NCBI GenBank assembly: GCA_050246115.1
Contig: JBFWWP010000031.1
Location: forward strand, 1-64,000
From: JBFWWP01 sp050246115
GTDB lineage: Bacteria > Planctomycetota > UBA8108 > UBA1146 > JAJFFE01
Direction: 5' to 3'
DNA: 64,000 nucleotides
Position 1 is the first letter of the stretch. Each line of letters begins with the position of its first letter. A program made the translations under genes and the position numbers. Positions 1 through 9,414 of the stretch are shown here, one piece after another. The notes under the pieces were generated by a model, which made no database searches, was not told the DNA's origin, and saw only the letters and a program-made list of their open reading frames with translations.

Positions 1-2
1 GG

Positions 3-2900
3 CTACGGACAAGCGGGTCGCTCGCAGCTCAGCTCCGTCGGCAGGGTGCCCGGTCCACATTGCTCTGGGCCGGGGGCGGGTGGAGCCGGTCCCATTGCGA
101 AGAGGTACGAGAGTTCGGAGATCGGATCGGAGATGTCGATCAGGGCGTCGTCGTTGACATCGGCTGAGGCCTGACAGCTCGCCGCGGGGCCTGCGCCGAA
201 GAGATAGAGCAACGTGAACACGGGGTCCGCGATATCGACGATGCCGTCCCCATTGGCGTCACCTCGTCGGAACTCGCCAGCGGCCGCCACTGTCTCTAGA
301 CGAAAGCGGTTTCCCTCGACGGTGATGACCGCTCCGGTCACGGTGATGAGTCCGGCGGTATCGGCGGTAACGAACCGATTCTCGACCTCAAGCGCGGCGG
401 CGCCCTGCAGGTTGCGGAACCGATACACGGCGCCGGAAACGGGCGTGAACTGCTGCAGACGCCGCGGGGTCCAATCCACGGTTGCCGACACTTGCGGCGC
501 ATCGTCGAGTTCCGCCGACGAGCGCAGGAAACAGCGCACTTCGTGATGCTGGGGGGTATCCGCGACCGAGGCCACATCCCAGTCGAGATAGCCGTTCACG
601 CACCCGACGAGATCCCCCACTGTCGGGTCACCGTCACCCGGATCGTCGTCGAGCTGGAAGTTCGAGAAGGCTGGCATCGCTTGCCCTAGTCGATAGGTCC
701 AAAGGTCGTCACGACGTTGATTCATGACGGTCCCCCATACGCCGCCGCTGCCCATGTGATCGCGCTCATCCCAGAAGAAAGCCGTCGGCTGATGGGCTCC
801 GGTCAGGGCCGCGTAGGTGTAGGGTTTCTCGGGCCAACCCACCACCACGTCGTTGCGACCGTTCCAGGCGGTGATCAGCGGCCGACTCACCGTCACGTCC
901 TGTTGGGCGAGGAATCCGAGATCCAACCGATCGTAGACGCCCGGCCCGTCACTGGTCGGCAGGTTCTGAGCCGGGGTACCCCACAACAGATCGCCGTTCG
1001 CCGGCTCGAGCCAGCACTGGTTCTCGCTGCAACCGAAGTCGAACTTGGGCACGGTCGCGTGAACCGCCGCGAATCGATCCGGGAAGCGGTAAGCGAGGAA
1101 CACCGAACCCAGCGCACCCATCGAGTTCCCGGTCGCAAAGACACGGTCCGCGTCGGCCTGGAACATGGGCTCGTTCAGTACGAAGTCCAGCTCCGCCATG
1201 ACGCGGCGAACGGTGTAATCGACGTTCAGATGTTGCTCGTACTCGGCAGTGTTCGGAAACGCCTCGTTCATGCCGTACCAGAAAGTGTTGTCCGGGCTCT
1301 GCCCAATCCAATCGTCTGGCGACAACACCACCGCCTCCGGGCGTCCGATCTCACCGGGCAACTGATAGTTACCGCCGCGTGCGTGAAGCTTCAGAAGAAC
1401 TGGGCGCGGTCCCGGGAAACCGTCATTCCACACGACGCGCAGGTTGAAGGCGCGACTCGGTCGGTTCCACATCGCGGAAGCGAAAGGTGTGTCCTGATCG
1501 GAGACCCAATGCACGTAGTGACGGTTGGCACCGGTCAGCGACTGCAAGACCGGGCGCGGGGTCGACACAGTCTCCGCGATCGGTGCCCCGAGGGCGTTCT
1601 CTCCCGCGATGACCGAAGTGTTCTCCACACCGCCGGTGACGGTCGTGACCGCATAGTAGCGGAGACCATCGGTCGCCACCGTGTGCACGAACAGGCCTTG
1701 GCTCGCAGTGAGAGCGGGTCCCAGGTCGCCGATGCGAAAGAAGGTGGTCGCGCCGCTGAGTCCCGTCTGGCGGAGGTTCTCGCTCGTCCGATCGTCGACC
1801 TCTTCCAGCAGCGTCGCGGTAGTCAGTGACGCCGGTGATGTGAACGGGACCGAGTTTCCGTAGACACGATACGCGAACCCCAATCCCGGCAACTCGGTCC
1901 ACGTCAGGAAGGTCTGTCCCGACTGGTGCAACGCGGTCAAGTCCGAGACTTGCCCCCGAGGCGACGCGCCCCCCAACTCGCTCGCGAAGAACGCGGTGGT
2001 CGTCGCCACGGCTTGGTCGAAGTTCGCGCTCGCCGGGCCCTCGGTGAAGCCGTGAAAGGAACCCGGGAAGTCCACCAACGTCGAGTCCTTGCCGGCTCCG
2101 AGCAGGATCTCGTGCAGCTTGTGGTTGAGCGGACAGACCGGATCGAGCGTCCCCTGGACGAACAGGATCGGCGAGGCGATCGGGGCAATCCTCGCCAGCA
2201 CGAGGGGCAGCACGATCTCCGAGTCGTCGACCATCTGAGTGCAGCCCAGCATGAGTTGAGGTCCCGCATAGCCCAGGAACGGACCCGTGAGCGGAAAGCT
2301 GAGGACCGCGGGTCCGAGCGCGTCGTCCTGGAAGGTTTCGAGGACGATGACGCCGCCGATGCTCTCGCCAATGAAACCGACGCGCGTAGCGTCGACGTAC
2401 GGCTGGGCGAGTAGGAAGTCGAGGACCGCGACCAAGTCGTCCGTTGCGTTCACAGGCCCCTGAAGGACCGAGAACGGTTGCCCTGGGGGGTGCCCTCGGT
2501 AGTCCGTGAGACACACCGCGAACCCCGCCGCATGCAGCGCCTGCCACCGCTGGACCCCGACGCCGGTCGTCGCTGCGGCCATGAGCGCAGCGTCGCCCTG
2601 CCCACCGGGCTCGGCGTGCACGTGCACGACCAACGGGAAGGGTCCAGTGCCCGCCGGCTGACTCACGACCGCGGCGACCGGGGTGCCATCGGCAGAGTTG
2701 ACGGTGAAGGATGACCATTGGGCCTGAGCCGCGGGCAAGAACGAGAAGAGGACATAGCAGAAGCCGAGTCCGAGCCAGGGCTGCAGGAGTGGAAGCCGAC
2801 ACCCAACGGCCGTTGCCCGAGGACCGACGTTGGTCCGCGAACGACGATGGCGAGGTTCTCGAGTCGAAACCCCGTCAACGGATTCATGCGGCGAGTTCAT
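3..2900 (-). CDS. Secreted double alpha/beta-hydrolase with C-terminal dockerin-like tag
   Basis: Probably an exported esterase or peptidase-like enzyme of unknown substrate. The 965-residue form has an Arg-rich leader, a hydrophobic stretch (about residues 36-58) and an AQA signal-peptidase site near residue 60. A first alpha/beta-hydrolase domain shows GESIGG with Ser180, a candidate Asp253 and His283. A fibronectin-like linker follows, then a second hydrolase domain with GNSMGA (Ser593), Asp684 and His715. The last ~85 residues hold two Ca-loop motifs (RGDANGDG, ADVNDDA) and end in ACP. Two complete catalytic triads in one chain are unusual. The start is uncertain: the same frame is open to 2990, and no clear Shine-Dalgarno sequence decides it. 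Fold assignment is firm; specificity is unknown. Confidence 0.88.
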   Translation of the reverse strand: MNSPHESVDGVSTREPRHRRSRTNVGPRATAVGCRLPLLQPWLGLGFCYVLFSFLPAAQAQWSSFTVNSADGTPVAAVVSQPAGTGPFPLVVHVHAEPGGQGDAALMAAATTGVGVQRWQALHAAGFAVCLTDYRGHPPGQPFSVLQGPVNATDDLVAVLDFLLAQPYVDATRVGFIGESIGGVIVLETFQDDALGPAVLSFPLTGPFLGYAGPQLMLGCTQMVDDSEIVLPLVLARIAPIASPILFVQGTLDPVCPLNHKLHEILLGAGKDSTLVDFPGSFHGFTEGPASANFDQAVATTTAFFASELGGASPRGQVSDLTALHQSGQTFLTWTELPGLGFAYRVYGNSVPFTSPASLTTATLLEEVDDRTSENLRQTGLSGATTFFRIGDLGPALTASQGLFVHTVATDGLRYYAVTTVTGGVENTSVIAGENALGAPIAETVSTPRPVLQSLTGANRHYVHWVSDQDTPFASAMWNRPSRAFNLRVVWNDGFPGPRPVLLKLHARGGNYQLPGEIGRPEAVVLSPDDWIGQSPDNTFWYGMNEAFPNTAEYEQHLNVDYTVRRVMAELDFVLNEPMFQADADRVFATGNSMGALGSVFLAYRFPDRFAAVHATVPKFDFGCSENQCWLEPANGDLLWGTPAQNLPTSDGPGVYDRLDLGFLAQQDVTVSRPLITAWNGRNDVVVGWPEKPYTYAALTGAHQPTAFFWDERDHMGSGGVWGTVMNQRRDDLWTYRLGQAMPAFSNFQLDDDPGDGDPTVGDLVGCVNGYLDWDVASVADTPQHHEVRCFLRSSAELDDAPQVSATVDWTPRRLQQFTPVSGAVYRFRNLQGAAALEVENRFVTADTAGLITVTGAVITVEGNRFRLETVAAAGEFRRGDANGDGIVDIADPVFTLLYLFGAGPAASCQASADVNDDALIDISDPISELSYLFAMGPAPPAPGPEQCGPGTLPTELSCERPACP

Positions 2901-3191
2901 GAAGCAGGGGACTTGCACGGTGGGTCTCACGGGGACTCCTCGGGGTCTATCGCCAGAGTTCGTCGAAGGTGCTTCGGGCCGGCCAGCCACACCCGCCCCG
3001 ACGGCTGGCGCGCACGTACCGTGAGGTGAACACCGGGCGCAAGCGTTGGTTGCGCCGCCGCGCGAGCGTCATTCCCCCGGGGCTCGAGGGCGCGCTTCAC
3101 CCCCGTCCCGGCTGCCAACGACGGCTCCCCCAACGCTCGCGAACGAGACAACTCCCGCGCCGCGCACGTCGAGGCAGTATCCCCCGGGGTG

Positions 3192-3770
3192 CTACTTGGC
3201 TTTGCGGCGGTAGTCGACGCGCATGAAGGAGGTCCATTGCCCGTCTTCTCCCTGAATCGAGGAGACGAACGTCCGGTGGTCTTTGCTCTTCACCTCGAGC
3301 GTCTCGCGGTAGGCAACGATCTTGGTGGGGTCGCCGAAGCTCGGGCCCTTGGTGTTCAGGGTGAGCACTCGCTGCGCGTCGTCGAACTCACCGACGTACG
3401 ACCAGAGCTTGGGCTGGCTCGAGTCGATCCAAGTACCGACGATGCGCTTCTCGTTGGGGTCGTAGCCCAGGGTGAGCACCCAATGGACCACGGTACCCGC
3501 CCACGCCCCACGCCCCTCGGCAATGAACCACTGATCGCCGAGCTTCCGTACGGTCTCCGAGCCCTCCGCACGCATCGGTTCGGTGTCCGGGCCCATGCTG
3601 GCTTCGGACACGACGGTCCACTCGCCCACCAGTTGCTCGAGCCACAAGCGTTCCGCGGGTGCAGCCGGGGCGGGCTTCTCGGCGTCGTCAGCGAGTACCA
3701 GCACGACACTCAGGAGAACACTCAGCGCGAGGACGGTGCTAGGCACCACGGTCGTCAGGCGTGTTTTCAT
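3192..3770 (-). CDS. Secreted DUF1579 family protein
   Basis: A 192-residue protein with an N-terminal signal segment (MKTRLTTVVPSTVLALSVLL) followed by a DUF1579-type beta-rich domain. Recognisable pieces are LVGEWTVVSE, the LGYDPNEKRIVGTWIDS stretch and a closing FMRVDYRRK. The family is widespread in planctomycetes and has no established function. The start is supported by an AGGGAG ribosome site just upstream. It is transcribed away from the monooxygenase gene at 3977, so the 206-bp gap must hold both promoters. Confidence 0.85.
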   Translation of the reverse strand: MKTRLTTVVPSTVLALSVLLSVVLVLADDAEKPAPAAPAERLWLEQLVGEWTVVSEASMGPDTEPMRAEGSETVRKLGDQWFIAEGRGAWAGTVVHWVLTLGYDPNEKRIVGTWIDSSQPKLWSYVGEFDDAQRVLTLNTKGPSFGDPTKIVAYRETLEVKSKDHRTFVSSIQGEDGQWTSFMRVDYRRKAK

Positions 3771-3976
3771 GGATCTGCTCCCTTCTTCCAGAACGATCGG
3801 TGAGACCTATCGACCCACCACGATACCCGCTGCGAGGAACACAGGGTAGCGAGTCCCGCGGCAGGCTAGGCCGGGACCGTCGTCGGAGATCCGCCTTTAC
3901 TCGGGGTGCCTCCAGGCCAAGAATGCCACCCCGGTGTCCGCCGCGCCCGGCGCGAATCGAATCCAGGAGATCTACC

Positions 3977-4267
3977 ATGCCATTGATCATCGTGGCCCAC
4001 ATCCAAGCCAAGGTCGACCAGGTCGACAGGGTCAAGATCGCACTCGAGAAACTCATCCCGACGACACGGGCCGAGAACGGGTGCGTGCAGTACGACCTGC
4101 ACCAGGACCATGTCGATCCAACTCGCTTCTTGTTCTATGAAGTCTGGGAGTCGCGCGCGCTCTGGCAGGCTCACATGAGTGCCCCGCATGTCGCGGCCTG
4201 CCTGCAGGCGATCGAAAGTGCGGTGGCTGAGTTCTCGCTGCAAGAAATGGGTCGCATCGGCGCTTGA
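3977..4267 (+). CDS. Antibiotic biosynthesis monooxygenase (ABM) domain protein
   Basis: A 96-residue single-domain protein of the dimeric alpha+beta barrel ABM fold. It matches the family in length and pattern: an IIVAHIQAK first strand, a long helix, then GCVQYDLHQD, FLFYEVWES, and HMSAPHV near the end. Such proteins act as cofactor-free quinol or small-aromatic monooxygenases, or as haem-related oxygenases; the substrate cannot be read from sequence. The ATG at 3977 is preceded by CAGGAGA, which decides it over longer in-frame starts. It converges on hemD, with 60 bp between them. Confidence 0.88.
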   Translation: MPLIIVAHIQAKVDQVDRVKIALEKLIPTTRAENGCVQYDLHQDHVDPTRFLFYEVWESRALWQAHMSAPHVAACLQAIESAVAEFSLQEMGRIGA

Positions 4268-4327
4268 CGGTCGCCGCAGCGACGTGGCGTGACCGGGGTC
4301 GACGAGCGGTCTGCGTGACCGCAACCG

Positions 4328-5191
4328 TCAGCGACCGAGCGCCTCTTGGGCGGCTCGCAGGAGATCGTCACCGTTTGGGCTCGCGGCCGCCACCACGCGG
4401 GCGATGCCCAAGCCTCGCAGAGCGATCGCGGTAGTCGCACCCACCGCAACGGCCGGCAGGGCGCAGAGCCAGCACTGTTGCTCGCGCGTGGCCACCTCGA
4501 AGTAGCGTTCGCCGGCCGACGGGCTGGCGAAAGTCAGCAGCGTGATCGGCGAGCGGAGATGCTCCGTGTGCAGCTGCGTCAGGTCGAGACCCGTGAGCGG
4601 AACGTTCTCGTACACGGGGTAGCCAACGACCTCGCCCCCGGCCGCGCCCAGGGCGAGCGCGAACTCGGGGCGTACGCGCCGGGCTCCGGGGTGCAGCACC
4701 CGAAGGAGCCCCGAGCCAGCGGCACCCCGTCGTGGCCGTTCGCGCGACTCGCACTCGATCAGGGCAGCGGCGAGACGCTGCCCACCCCCCGAGCGTAACT
4801 CGACCGTTGGCTCGACCCCGCGCGCGCGCAGTGCCGCGGCAGTAGCCGGTCCGACCGCTGCCCATCTCAAGCGGGCAATCGCTGCTGCGAGCAGCCCTGG
4901 GGGCGCGAGCGCGTCGAGCGCCGGGTCCACCGACGCAACGCTCGTCACCGCCACCCAAGAGCCTGAGGTCGGCGGCGAGGACAGTGCTTCCTCGATGGCG
5001 GCGACCCAAGCGCGCACCGATTCGCCAGACAACGGGGAAGTCGCGAACGCGGGCACGGAGAGCACATCGGCTCCGGCGTTGGTGAAGAGGCTGCGCCAAG
5101 ACTCCGCGCGGTCACGCGGTCGGGTGACGACGATCCGCTGACCCACGAGGTCCAAGTCCAGATCGGACCGCGCTGGTTCGCGCGCCGTCAC
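4328..5191 (-). CDS. hemD: Uroporphyrinogen-III synthase
   Basis: Cyclises hydroxymethylbilane to uroporphyrinogen III in tetrapyrrole synthesis. The 287-residue protein has the two-lobed HemD architecture: IVVTRPRDRAESW at the start of lobe one, WAAVGPATAAALRARG mid-protein, then LLTFASPSAGERYFE and AVGATTAIALRGLG in the second lobe. The start is taken as GTG at 5191, because GAGGGG sits six bases upstream; this codon lies 59 bp upstream of the hemC stop, so the two genes overlap. It is the last gene of the minus-strand haem block. The family is poorly conserved, but position after hemC makes the call strong. Confidence 0.9.
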   Translation of the reverse strand: MTAREPARSDLDLDLVGQRIVVTRPRDRAESWRSLFTNAGADVLSVPAFATSPLSGESVRAWVAAIEEALSSPPTSGSWVAVTSVASVDPALDALAPPGLLAAAIARLRWAAVGPATAAALRARGVEPTVELRSGGGQRLAAALIECESRERPRRGAAGSGLLRVLHPGARRVRPEFALALGAAGGEVVGYPVYENVPLTGLDLTQLHTEHLRSPITLLTFASPSAGERYFEVATREQQCWLCALPAVAVGATTAIALRGLGIARVVAAASPNGDDLLRAAQEALGR

Positions 5192-5249
5192 GAGTTCCCC
5201 TCGGAGAGACACGCGGGTGAGCCCGAACCCGGTGTCCGGTCGCGGGCAC

Positions 5250-6194
5250 TCAATCGGCGACTCCGTGCGAGCCCCCAGCCTCGCGCAGCGCAGCGACGAT
5301 CTCAGCACCGCCCGAAGCCAGCAGTCGCGCGTAGAGATCCTCCGCGACGGCGAGTGGCTGCGCGACGCTCCCCTCCGTGGCGAGCCGTAACAGCCGCTCG
5401 GCACGATCATCCACGACCATGCCAAGAAGCGTGAGATGCGCGCCACTGGCCCGCGCGAGCGCGCCGACCGGGACACTGCAACCGGCCTCGAGCAATGCCA
5501 ACAGGTGACGCTCGGCCGTGACTTCGGCGCGCGTAGCCGCGTGATCGAGACGGGCCACTAGCGCGATCAAGTCGTGATCTTCGGCGCGAGTCTCCAAGCC
5601 AAGCGCACCCTGCCCCGGCGCCGGCGTCATCTCCGACGGACCCAAGTGCGCTCGGATCCGATCGGCCCGCCCAGTCCTCCGCAACCCCGCGGCGGCCAGC
5701 ACCACCCCAGCGGCACCCAGGTCACGATAACGCTCGAGGCGCGTATCGATGTTGCCGCGGATGCCGATGACCTCGAGGTGGGGGAACCGGTGAAGAATCT
5801 GCAGCCGTCGTCGCGGCGAGCCCGTGGCGACTTTCGCTCCCGGAGGTAAGTCGATCAGGTCCGGCCACTCGTCGGAGATCCACACGTCCCAGGGCTCCTC
5901 ACGCACCGGTGTCGCGGCGAGCACGAGCCCTGCGGTCATGGCCGTCGGCAAGTCTTTGAGCGAGTGGACCGCCAGGTCGATCTCGCGGTCGAGGAGGGCG
6001 CGCTCGAGTTCCTTCGTGAACAACCCCACGCCACCCTGGCGCTCGAGCGGCGTCACCCGATCCGCGTCGCCCCGGGTTCGGACCAAGATCTCCTCGACTT
6101 CGAGGTCAGCGTGGTGCCGCCGCAACTCGGTGACGACCCAGGCCGTCTGCGAACGTGCCAACTCGCTGGCGCGGGTCCCGACGCGGATCTTCAT
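5250..6194 (-). CDS. hemC: Hydroxymethylbilane synthase (porphobilinogen deaminase)
   Basis: Polymerises four porphobilinogen units into hydroxymethylbilane. The 314-residue protein has the expected length and motifs: IRVGTRASELARSQT at the N-terminus, AVHSLKDLP with catalytic-site residues, VATGSPRRRLQ, IRGNIDTRL, and Cys239 in EAGCSVP, the residue that carries the dipyrromethane cofactor in this family. The ATG at 6194 follows a GGAGAGGG ribosome site, so longer starts are unnecessary. It overlaps hemD downstream and follows the SRPBCC gene by 69 bp. Confidence 0.97.
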   Translation of the reverse strand: MKIRVGTRASELARSQTAWVVTELRRHHADLEVEEILVRTRGDADRVTPLERQGGVGLFTKELERALLDREIDLAVHSLKDLPTAMTAGLVLAATPVREEPWDVWISDEWPDLIDLPPGAKVATGSPRRRLQILHRFPHLEVIGIRGNIDTRLERYRDLGAAGVVLAAAGLRRTGRADRIRAHLGPSEMTPAPGQGALGLETRAEDHDLIALVARLDHAATRAEVTAERHLLALLEAGCSVPVGALARASGAHLTLLGMVVDDRAERLLRLATEGSVAQPLAVAEDLYARLLASGGAEIVAALREAGGSHGVAD

Positions 6195-6263
6195 GCGGCC
6201 CTCTCCGTGGGGTACTCGTTGGGTACGGGTGGCCGGAGAGTATAGACCGTGTTCGTGCAAAGA

Positions 6264-6791
6264 TCATGAGGGATCCATCGACGGGTCGAGGCCGCCCGCA
6301 CGAAGATCCGGTGCGCTCCCCGAAGTCCCGGAGTCGACATCTCCAAAGCGCCGCCGAAGACAAGCGGTGCGGTACGAGAAGATCCGCACGATGTCGCGCC
6401 GTACCATCCCGCGGTGCACGAGGGGCTCGAGAATCCAGCCCGGCACCACGTACTCGACTTCGTCGACGATTCGGGTGCCGCCGTCACAGGGTTCGAAGCG
6501 GTGCTCGTGGCGCCACGAACGGTAGGGCCCGCGACGCTGTTCGTCGACGAAGCGCACCGGGGGTTCCCACACGGTGATCTCGGTCTGCCACGCAAAGGGG
6601 ATGCCATGGAGGCGCAGACGGTAGTCGATGCGAGTTCCTCGTCGCATCACGATCGGTAGTGGTGTGAGGATCGAGAACGACAACCAGGGGGGCGTGATCT
6701 CGTTCAAGTTGTTGGCGTCGGCGAAGAACTCGAACACGGTCGGCCGCGAGGTTCCGACGACGAGCGTTGTCGCGTGCCGGTGCGTCCTCAC
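6264..6791 (-). CDS. SRPBCC-fold ligand-binding protein
   Basis: A 175-residue START/polyketide-cyclase-like (SRPBCC) protein. It opens with the usual signature of an N-terminal strand and helix (TLVVGTSRPTVFEFFADANN), then an ITPPWLSFSIL stretch, WQTEITVWEPPVRFVDEQRR, a WRHEHRFEP strand and IVDEVEYVVPGW before the C-terminal helix. Members bind hydrophobic ligands; the ligand is not predictable. A GTG at 6791 is chosen because AGGAGG lies nine bases upstream, whereas the same frame open to 7130 encodes only low-complexity Pro/Ala sequence. It sits between hemA and hemC in the same direction, which is unusual. Confidence 0.82.
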   Translation of the reverse strand: MRTHRHATTLVVGTSRPTVFEFFADANNLNEITPPWLSFSILTPLPIVMRRGTRIDYRLRLHGIPFAWQTEITVWEPPVRFVDEQRRGPYRSWRHEHRFEPCDGGTRIVDEVEYVVPGWILEPLVHRGMVRRDIVRIFSYRTACLRRRFGDVDSGTSGSAPDLRAGGLDPSMDPS

Positions 6792-7195
6792 GAAGTCACG
6801 CCTCCTGGACTCGGCCTCGGAACGCACCCCCGAGCCGGGATCGCACGAGAAGTCCCAGCGTCGGGGGTGTTGGGGTGACTCAGCGGGTCGTGCAGTCGTC
6901 GCCTGCGAGTCGGTCTCGCGGCCTGACTGGATCCCATCGACAGCGAGTGAAGCGGCCGTCGGCTCCCCGAACGACGGTCCCGGTACGGCGGCTGCGCCGT
7001 CGGGTACCGCCGTGGGGGCCACACGAGTGGCGACCCACGGCGGCTCGACTGGCATCGGTTTCGGGGCACCGACGGCCACGGATTCAGCGGGCTGGAGGGA
7101 TTCGCGAAGAATCGTCCCGAGGACGGGCACGCCGTGGTCGGCGGCCTGCGGCGAGGACGGCCGGCTTCGCCGGGGAACCCACCCCCGGTGGCCGA
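6792..7195. other. 404-bp gap between hemA and the SRPBCC gene
   Basis: No gene is supported here. The minus-strand frame of the SRPBCC protein stays open to 7130, but the extra residues are Pro/Ala/Ser-rich and show no domain. A short inverted repeat (ACGGCGG at 6985-6991 and CCGCCGT at 7007-7013) could form a 7-bp hairpin downstream of hemA. The AGGAGG that serves the SRPBCC start lies at the left end of the gap. Confidence 0.4.
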
Positions 7196-8506
7196 TCAGT
7201 CGCCGGGACCGCCCGTGCGCGGACGCTCCGCGCGAGGATGCGCAATCTCCTGCGTGAGCAGCTCATGGACCACGCGCTTGACATCATGGTCACGCAATCC
7301 GAGGTGGCGCTTGAGGTTCTCGGACGGCAGATGCAAGATTCGATTCACCATACGCCGGGTCAGCTCATCGACTCGCTGTTGGAGTTCCGAGCTACCGAGG
7401 TCTCCGAGAGACTCGAGTTCCTCCTGCCGGATTCGCTCGACCCACGCGCGCAGTTCGCGAATGGTCGGTTCGACGCCCAGATTGTGGAGCCACTCCGAGA
7501 AGGACTCCTGCTCACTGTCGACGATCGACTCGGCCGCGGGCAGCTCGGCCGCGCGCGCCGCGGCGTTGAATTGCACGATCTCCTGCAGGTCGTCGAGGTT
7601 CTTGAGAAAGACCTGATCGAGGTGGCCGCACGCAGGATCGAAGTCGCGCGGCATCGCGAGATCCACGATCAAGAGCGGCCGACCGCCGCGGCGTCGACGA
7701 ACCTTCTTGAGATCCCGCGCCGTGGCCAACGGTAGGCGCGATCCCGTAGAGGAAATCACGACGTCTGCCGCGACGAGCGCGTCGTGGAGTTCCGAGAGAT
7801 CGCGCGCACGGCCTCCGTACTGGGCAGCGAGTTCAGCGGCCTTGTCCAGGGTTCGGTTCATGATCGTCAGTTGGCCCGGTGGCAACGCGGGCAGACTCTG
7901 CACCGTCAAGACGGCGATCTCGCCGGCCCCGATCACCAACACCGAACGCGACTCGAGCTTACCAAAAATCTTCCGTGCCAGTTCGAGTGCGGCGTAGCTT
8001 GCGGACACGGCTCCATCGCCGAGCGCCGTCTCGGTGCGAACGCGTTTGCCCACGCGCAGCGCACGTTCCCCGAGCCGATGCAGAATGCGCCCGCTGGTCT
8101 CGGCCTCGTGGGCCCACGTGTGCGCCTCCTTCACTTGCGCGAGGATCTGGCTCTCCCCGAGAATCTGGCTCTCCATACCGCCGGCGACCCGAAACAGGTG
8201 GCGCACGGCCTCGGGGCCACGGGCGACGAAGAAGTTGGGCGGGTGGGAGCGCGGCACGAAACGGCCGTCGCTCGCGAGCAGCGCGAGCTGTTGCTCGAGT
8301 TGCTCCTCGACTCCCACGGCCGCGCACACCGTGTAGATCTCGGTCCGGTTGCAAGTCGAGAGGAGGAGGACCTCCTCGAGCGAGCAAGTGGAGCGTAGGC
8401 GGCTGGCGAACCCAACGGCGGCGTCGCGACCCGGAAAGGCGACCTTCTCGCGTGCTTCGAGCGACGTGACCTTGTGGTTGAGGCTGATGCAGGCGATTTC
8501 GAGCAT
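7196..8506 (-). CDS. hemA: Glutamyl-tRNA reductase
   Basis: Reduces glutamyl-tRNA to glutamate-1-semialdehyde, the first committed step of C5-pathway tetrapyrrole synthesis. The 436-residue protein carries LLLSTCNRTEIY with the catalytic Cys, AGGMESQILGESQILAQVKEA, the NADPH Rossmann motif VLVIGAGEIAVL followed by MNRT, a VISSTGS strand, LIVDLAMPRD and a C-terminal helical dimerisation domain. The ATG at 8506 begins five bases after the stop of the upstream membrane gene, so the two are probably translationally linked. A long in-frame upstream extension is out-of-frame noise over that gene. Confidence 0.96.
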   Translation of the reverse strand: MLEIACISLNHKVTSLEAREKVAFPGRDAAVGFASRLRSTCSLEEVLLLSTCNRTEIYTVCAAVGVEEQLEQQLALLASDGRFVPRSHPPNFFVARGPEAVRHLFRVAGGMESQILGESQILAQVKEAHTWAHEAETSGRILHRLGERALRVGKRVRTETALGDGAVSASYAALELARKIFGKLESRSVLVIGAGEIAVLTVQSLPALPPGQLTIMNRTLDKAAELAAQYGGRARDLSELHDALVAADVVISSTGSRLPLATARDLKKVRRRRGGRPLLIVDLAMPRDFDPACGHLDQVFLKNLDDLQEIVQFNAAARAAELPAAESIVDSEQESFSEWLHNLGVEPTIRELRAWVERIRQEELESLGDLGSSELQQRVDELTRRMVNRILHLPSENLKRHLGLRDHDVKRVVHELLTQEIAHPRAERPRTGGPGD

Positions 8507-8511
8507 CCTGG

Positions 8512-9330
8512 CTACCCGTGAAATCCACGTTGCGCCCAGCTCACGAAGCCAATCACAACGACGATGGGGAGTCCGAGGACGGTGCAGTAGGCCACACGCT
8601 TGGCGCCGAACTGGAAACGCGTGCCGCCGATGACGCAGCCGGCGTACAAACCCCAAAGGACGAGACTCAGAATCACCTGCGGATCCCGAGCGAACGCCGC
8701 GAAGCCATGGGCCCAGGCCGACCAGAACCCGACACCAATACTGACGGTGAGAGCGATGAGCGCGATTCGCGCCGCCAAGGAGTTCAACTGGCTCAGATCC
8801 TCGAGCGGTGCCACGAGGCTGAAGAAGAGGCCGAAGCGCCCCCGCTTGATGCAGGCATACAACGAAAGGTAGAGCAGCCCGTAAGCGGCAGCTACTGCGA
8901 TGGCCGAGAGTCCGACCAACGCGGCGAACGCATGAATCGACACCACCGATCCCATGGGCGCGGCCGGAGGTGCAGTCGCGTCCGCCACCGATAGTGTCGC
9001 GAGGAGTTCCAACGGCAGCACCGCCGAGACGATGAACAGACCGGTGCTCTGATCGCCGGTGAACCCCTCGAGCAACCAGTAGATGAGCGCGATGGTCAAG
9101 GCCACGACCGCGAACGCCTCGCCGACACTCCCCACTGGGCACTGACCAACCTGGATCCCACGGAGGACCACGGCGGCGGCGTGAAGGGTGATCGTACCGC
9201 CTAGAAGCGTACGAGCGCGCCGCGCGAGCAGACTGGTGCGGCGCTTCAAGAAGTTGCGGGCATAGGCGATGACGAGCAGCGTGTAGAGAACCGGCAACAG
9301 TAGCGACAGCGCGTGGCTCAGGGTTTCCAT
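8512..9330 (-). CDS. CcsA/HemX-like cytochrome c assembly membrane protein
   Basis: A 272-residue integral membrane protein with about eight hydrophobic helices. It belongs to the cytochrome c assembly (CcmC/CcsA/YpjD) family; related HemX proteins precede hemA in several bacteria and affect glutamyl-tRNA reductase levels. Visible features are LLPVLYTLLVIAYARNF, SVVSIHAFAALVGLSAIAVA with a conserved His, and the WSAWAHGF segment corresponding to the Trp-rich/His haem-handling region. It ends five bases before hemA. It could act in haem delivery for c-type cytochromes or as HemX; the sequence does not decide. Confidence 0.85.
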   Translation of the reverse strand: METLSHALSLLLPVLYTLLVIAYARNFLKRRTSLLARRARTLLGGTITLHAAAVVLRGIQVGQCPVGSVGEAFAVVALTIALIYWLLEGFTGDQSTGLFIVSAVLPLELLATLSVADATAPPAAPMGSVVSIHAFAALVGLSAIAVAAAYGLLYLSLYACIKRGRFGLFFSLVAPLEDLSQLNSLAARIALIALTVSIGVGFWSAWAHGFAAFARDPQVILSLVLWGLYAGCVIGGTRFQFGAKRVAYCTVLGLPIVVVIGFVSWAQRGFHG

Positions 9331-9414
9331 GCAACTCGCTTGCGCGCGGGTCCCGTCGCGCGAGCGCGCAGCGAGACCCCGGGCATCGGGAATGGCTCGA
9401 TGACCGACCGACTC

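Noticed and set aside
6264..7130. Longer form of the SRPBCC protein starting at 7130
   Set aside because: The extra 113 residues are Pro/Ala-rich; AGGAGG before the GTG at 6791 fits the domain boundary.
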